From Flavobacteriales bacterium (GTDB taxonomy: Bacteria > Bacteroidota > Bacteroidia > NS11-12g > UBA9320), in NCBI GenBank assembly GCA_020635455.1, contig JACJZT010000008.1, positions 1 to 64,000 of the forward strand: DNA of 64,000 nt, given 5' to 3'. The translations under genes and the position numbers were made by a program. Shown in pieces: positions 62,801-64,000 of this stretch (the stretch's first letter is position 1; every line of letters begins with the position of its first letter). Under the pieces are notes generated by a model. That model had not been told where the DNA came from. It saw only the letters and a program-made list of their open reading frames with translations, and ran no database searches.

Positions 62801-63256
62801 ACCGTTTAAATTTTTACCTGTAGGGTAATCGGATTGTTTAACAAGATCGTTTATCATACCCTGTAAACCCAAAGCGCGTCCATCATCGGGGTGGTAGATC
62901 CTTGCAATGCCATAATCCATTAATTCCTTAATTTCCTGCGGCAAAATAGTTCCTCCTCCCCCACCAAATATCTTTATATGACCTGCACCTTTTTCCTTCA
63001 GCAGGTCGTACATGTATTTAAAGTATTCGTTATGTCCACCCTGATAGCTGGTCAGGGCAATTGCATTGGCATCTTCCTGTATGGCGGTGTCAACAACTTC
63101 TTCCGCCGACCTGTCGTGTCCCAAATGGATCACTTCACATCCGGTTGACTGTATAATTCTCCTCATTACATTAATGGCAGCATCATGACCATCAAAGAGA
63201 GATGCCGCTGTAACGATCCTTACTTTATTAACAGGGGTATATACTTCTGAATTCAT
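59882..63256 (-). CDS. icmF: Fused acyl-CoA mutase IcmF (B12-dependent, with G-protein chaperone)
   Basis: Adenosylcobalamin-dependent isobutyryl-CoA mutase fusion (1124 aa). It has a B12-binding domain (about 1-140) with FDGHDAA, where His24 is the lower cobalt ligand; a MeaB-type GTPase (about 165-420; Walker A GTGGSGKSS, DPSKRKTGGALLGDR, ETSGIGQSD, NKFDKRG); a linker; and the mutase barrel (about 545-1110; YPFKREGEDPTRMFAGEG). The B12 motif ends in Ala rather than Gly, as expected for IcmF. The predicted reaction interconverts isobutyryl-CoA and n-butyryl-CoA. It is monocistronic. Confidence 0.93.
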   Translation of the reverse strand: MNSEVYTPVNKVRIVTAASLFDGHDAAINVMRRIIQSTGCEVIHLGHDRSAEEVVDTAIQEDANAIALTSYQGGHNEYFKYMYDLLKEKGAGHIKIFGGGGGTILPQEIKELMDYGIARIYHPDDGRALGLQGMINDLVKQSDYPTGKNLNGEVGAVREKNPMKIARLISAAENYPEQFDKHIDEIRKKVGNVSAPVLGITGTGGSGKSSLVDELVRRFLMDFPDKTIGILSVDPSKRKTGGALLGDRIRMNSIKNKRVFMRSLATRQANLALSKHVDDAVLILKAAGYDLIILETSGIGQSDTEITDHSDVSLYVMTPEYGAASQLEKIDMLDFADLIALNKFDKRGAQDALRDVRKQFQRNHNRFEEKTDSMPVYGTIASQFNDPGMNDLYKAVMNLLAEKTNFKAPTSYTFSGEMSEKIYIIPPKRSRYLAEIAENNRHYDAEVRLQSEIAQELYSLKTSIESIGKSRVDDKDRILKGLQEQYEVLKLELNPKNYQLIEQWPDLVKKYKDAVYSFKVRDKEIKIQTHTESLSHIQIPKITLPKYKAWGDLLQWQLQENVPGKFPYTSGLYPFKREGEDPTRMFAGEGGPERTNRRFHYVSMGLPAKRLSTAFDSVTLYGRDPDYRPDIYGKIGNSGVSICCLDDAKKLYSGFDLADPKTSVSMTINGPAPIILSFFMNAAIDQQCEKYIHENGMLEEVEKKIREIYKGEKTRPSYNGNLPDGNNGLGTLLLGVTGDQVLPQDVYQKIKAQTLSQVRGTVQADILKEDQAQNTCIFSTEFALRLMGDVQEYFIEQKVRNFYSVSISGYHIAEAGANPISQLAFTIANGFTFVEYYLSRGMDINEFGPNLSFFFSNGIDPEYAVIGRVARRIWSKAMKYKYHADERSQMLKYHIQTSGRSLHAQEIDFNDIRTTLQALYAIYDNCNSLHTNAYDEAITTPTEESVRRAMAIQLIINRELGLAKNENPLQGSFIIEELTDLVEEAVLLEFERISERGGVLGAMETMYQRGKIQEESLYYETLKHSGEYPLIGVNTFLSSKGSPTILPREVIRATEDEKVFQINTLNHLHKHYEQKSSEVLKEVQLKSIRNENIFEALMEAGKYCSLGQITDALFEVGGQYRRNM

Positions 63257-63263
63257 GTAAAGG

Positions 63264-63271
63264 CAAAGATA
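63264..63271 (-). promoter_or_regulatory. -7 box immediately upstream of icmF
   Basis: TATCTTTG on the minus strand matches TAnnTTTG exactly and ends 7 nt before the icmF ATG, predicting a leader of about 2 nt. No TTG is present at the -33 position. Confidence 0.5.
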
Positions 63272-63320
63272 AATATTTTATGACGCTAAAAAATCATTGA
63301 TTTAAGAGCAGGTATTAAGT

Positions 63321-63354
63321 AAAAAAAACTCCCGCTTCAATTGAAACGGGAGTT
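63321..63354 (-). terminator. Intrinsic terminator after the partial T9SS cargo gene
   Basis: An 8-bp stem AACTCCCG/CGGGAGTT (63327-63334 with 63347-63354), extended by TTC/GAA around an AATT loop, is followed on the minus strand by eight T residues (63328-63321). It terminates transcription coming from the gene at 63465 and insulates icmF. Confidence 0.85.
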
Positions 63355-63360
63355 AATTTT

Positions 63361-63437
63361 TCCAATCTTCAGGATATTGGAGCTTTTTTTTGATTCTTAA
63401 CTATTCGAATCCCCGGTCGGCCATCAACGGCCTGACC
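63361..63437 (-). other. Structured 3' untranslated region with two further hairpins
   Basis: Between the stop at 63465 and the terminator are two more inverted repeats: GGTCGGCC (63415-63422) with GGCC-T-GACC (63429-63437), and TCCAAT (63361-63366) with ATTGGA (63376-63381). The first is GC-rich and likely stable. They may protect the mRNA 3' end; this is inference from pairing alone. Confidence 0.4.
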
Positions 63438-63464
63438 CTTGAAGATCAGTCTTTTTAATTAAGG

Positions 63465-64000
63465 TTATTGTTTGTACACCTTAAATACTTTGGTTTCTCT
63501 TTCATCCGAAATGCTGATGCTGTAGTATCCTGCATCCAGATGTTTGAAAGAGATCGATTCAACAAACTGCCCGGCTGGCGGAACATCCAGCATTTTTTCA
63601 TAAACCGTTCTTCCTGTCATGTCGTTTATGGTTACTTTAACTTTGTTCTTAAACTGATCCGGTCCGAAAGTTATGGTCAAGTCATCCTTGATAGGACTTG
63701 GGTATACCTTAACCAAACCTGCATCTTTCAAATTGATGACTTCAATGTGAGAATAAGAATATTCACCGTCGAAGTCAACTTGTTTGATCCTGTAATAGAT
63801 CACATTAGGTCCTAGCTGATTGACCTTCAGATCGATCAGGTCATAATTAAGAACGAAGTTGCTGTTTCCTGAAACGGATTTGGATTCTACTCTTCCAATG
63901 TTTGTAAAATTCACTGCATCCAAACTTCTTTCAACTTCAAAATGACTGTTGTTTATTTCTGTTGCAGTAGACCAGTTCAATAGAACGTCCTTGTTGTTGT
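63465..64000 (-). CDS. Secreted protein with T9SS sorting domain, N-terminus outside window
   Basis: C-terminal part of a larger secreted protein; the frame is open to the window edge at 64000 (about 178 residues seen). The visible part starts in an Ig/fibronectin-like domain with the common Bacteroidota pattern LLNWSTATEINNSHFEVERS, followed by a type A sorting domain (VYPSPIKDDLTITF to FKVYKQ). A TTG at 63980 could be mistaken for a start but the domain continues upstream of it. It is followed by a structured 3' UTR and a strong terminator. Confidence 0.85.
   Translation of the reverse strand, partial: NNKDVLLNWSTATEINNSHFEVERSLDAVNFTNIGRVESKSVSGNSNFVLNYDLIDLKVNQLGPNVIYYRIKQVDFDGEYSYSHIEVINLKDAGLVKVYPSPIKDDLTITFGPDQFKNKVKVTINDMTGRTVYEKMLDVPPAGQFVESISFKHLDAGYYSISISDERETKVFKVYKQ

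Noticed and set aside
1..64000. Search for CRISPR arrays, insertion sequences, integrases and prophage genes
   Set aside because: No repeat-spacer pattern, transposase or phage-type protein was seen on either strand.

Overview
This 64 kb window is chromosomal DNA from a member of the Bacteroidota, most likely a Flavobacteriales-like lineage. The evidence is: a mutY-ssb-gldE-gldD gliding cluster; the type IX secretion (T9SS) genes porT and porX; six proteins with T9SS type A C-terminal sorting domains; promoters of the Bacteroidota form (TTG, about 19-21 nt, TAnnTTTG); few Shine-Dalgarno sequences; and many TTG/GTG starts. It looks like core genome. I see no insertion sequence, prophage, CRISPR array or toxin-antitoxin locus, and no gene-free stretch above 300 bp (the longest are 9561-9827 and 16388-16625).

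Layout. 1-3524 (minus): a two-domain M16 peptidase cut by the window edge, a DUF4399 lipoprotein and tRNA-His. 3653-5810 (plus): a polysaccharide flippase and a double universal stress protein. 5807-9560 (minus): two overlapping secreted arylsulfotransferase-like proteins. 9828-12845 (plus): a 1005-residue TPR protein. 12847-16387 (minus): mutY, ssb, gldE, gldD. 16626-20854 (plus): HU, a TPR protein, a 29-residue ribosomal-type peptide, RNase G/E, an OmpA-like lipoprotein and rlmH. 20974-22418 (plus): an orphan 80-residue protein and an MFS exporter. 22404-33512 (minus): DUF2797, M61 peptidase, a secreted propeller protein, HEAT-cyclophilin, LptF/G, a four-helix-bundle protein, tgt, porT, ubiE. 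33574-35680 (plus): engB and two tandem outer-membrane barrel paralogues. 35692-42163 (minus): transketolase split in two halves around a vWA-domain gene, a secreted protein, and porX. 42364-49178 (plus): HD hydrolase, mutS2, ruvC, acpP-fabF-rnc. 49175-51497 (minus): GT39 and PAP2. 51567-55965 (plus): START-like protein, metal-transporter-like protein, tig-clpP-clpX. 55970-64000 (minus): udk, a 1038-residue secreted protein, fused acyl-CoA mutase IcmF, and the end of another secreted protein.

Functional links. PorT and PorX serve the T9SS that should export the six sorting-domain proteins. GldD and GldE are lipoprotein/membrane partners of the gliding/T9SS apparatus. The flippase, LptF/G, GT39 and PAP2 are envelope-lipid functions. 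The remainder is housekeeping: translation and RNA maturation (rng, rlmH, tgt, engB, tRNA-His), DNA repair (mutY, mutS2, ruvC, ssb), fatty-acid synthesis and proteostasis.

No convincing undescribed multi-gene system was found. The best leads are architectural: promoter boxes so close to start codons that several mRNAs should be almost leaderless; a tRNA-His followed after 3 nt by a coding start; an interleaved face-to-face promoter pair between ubiE and engB; a vWA gene lodged between the two transketolase halves; and DUF2797 and Tgt proteins that have lost their zinc cysteines.
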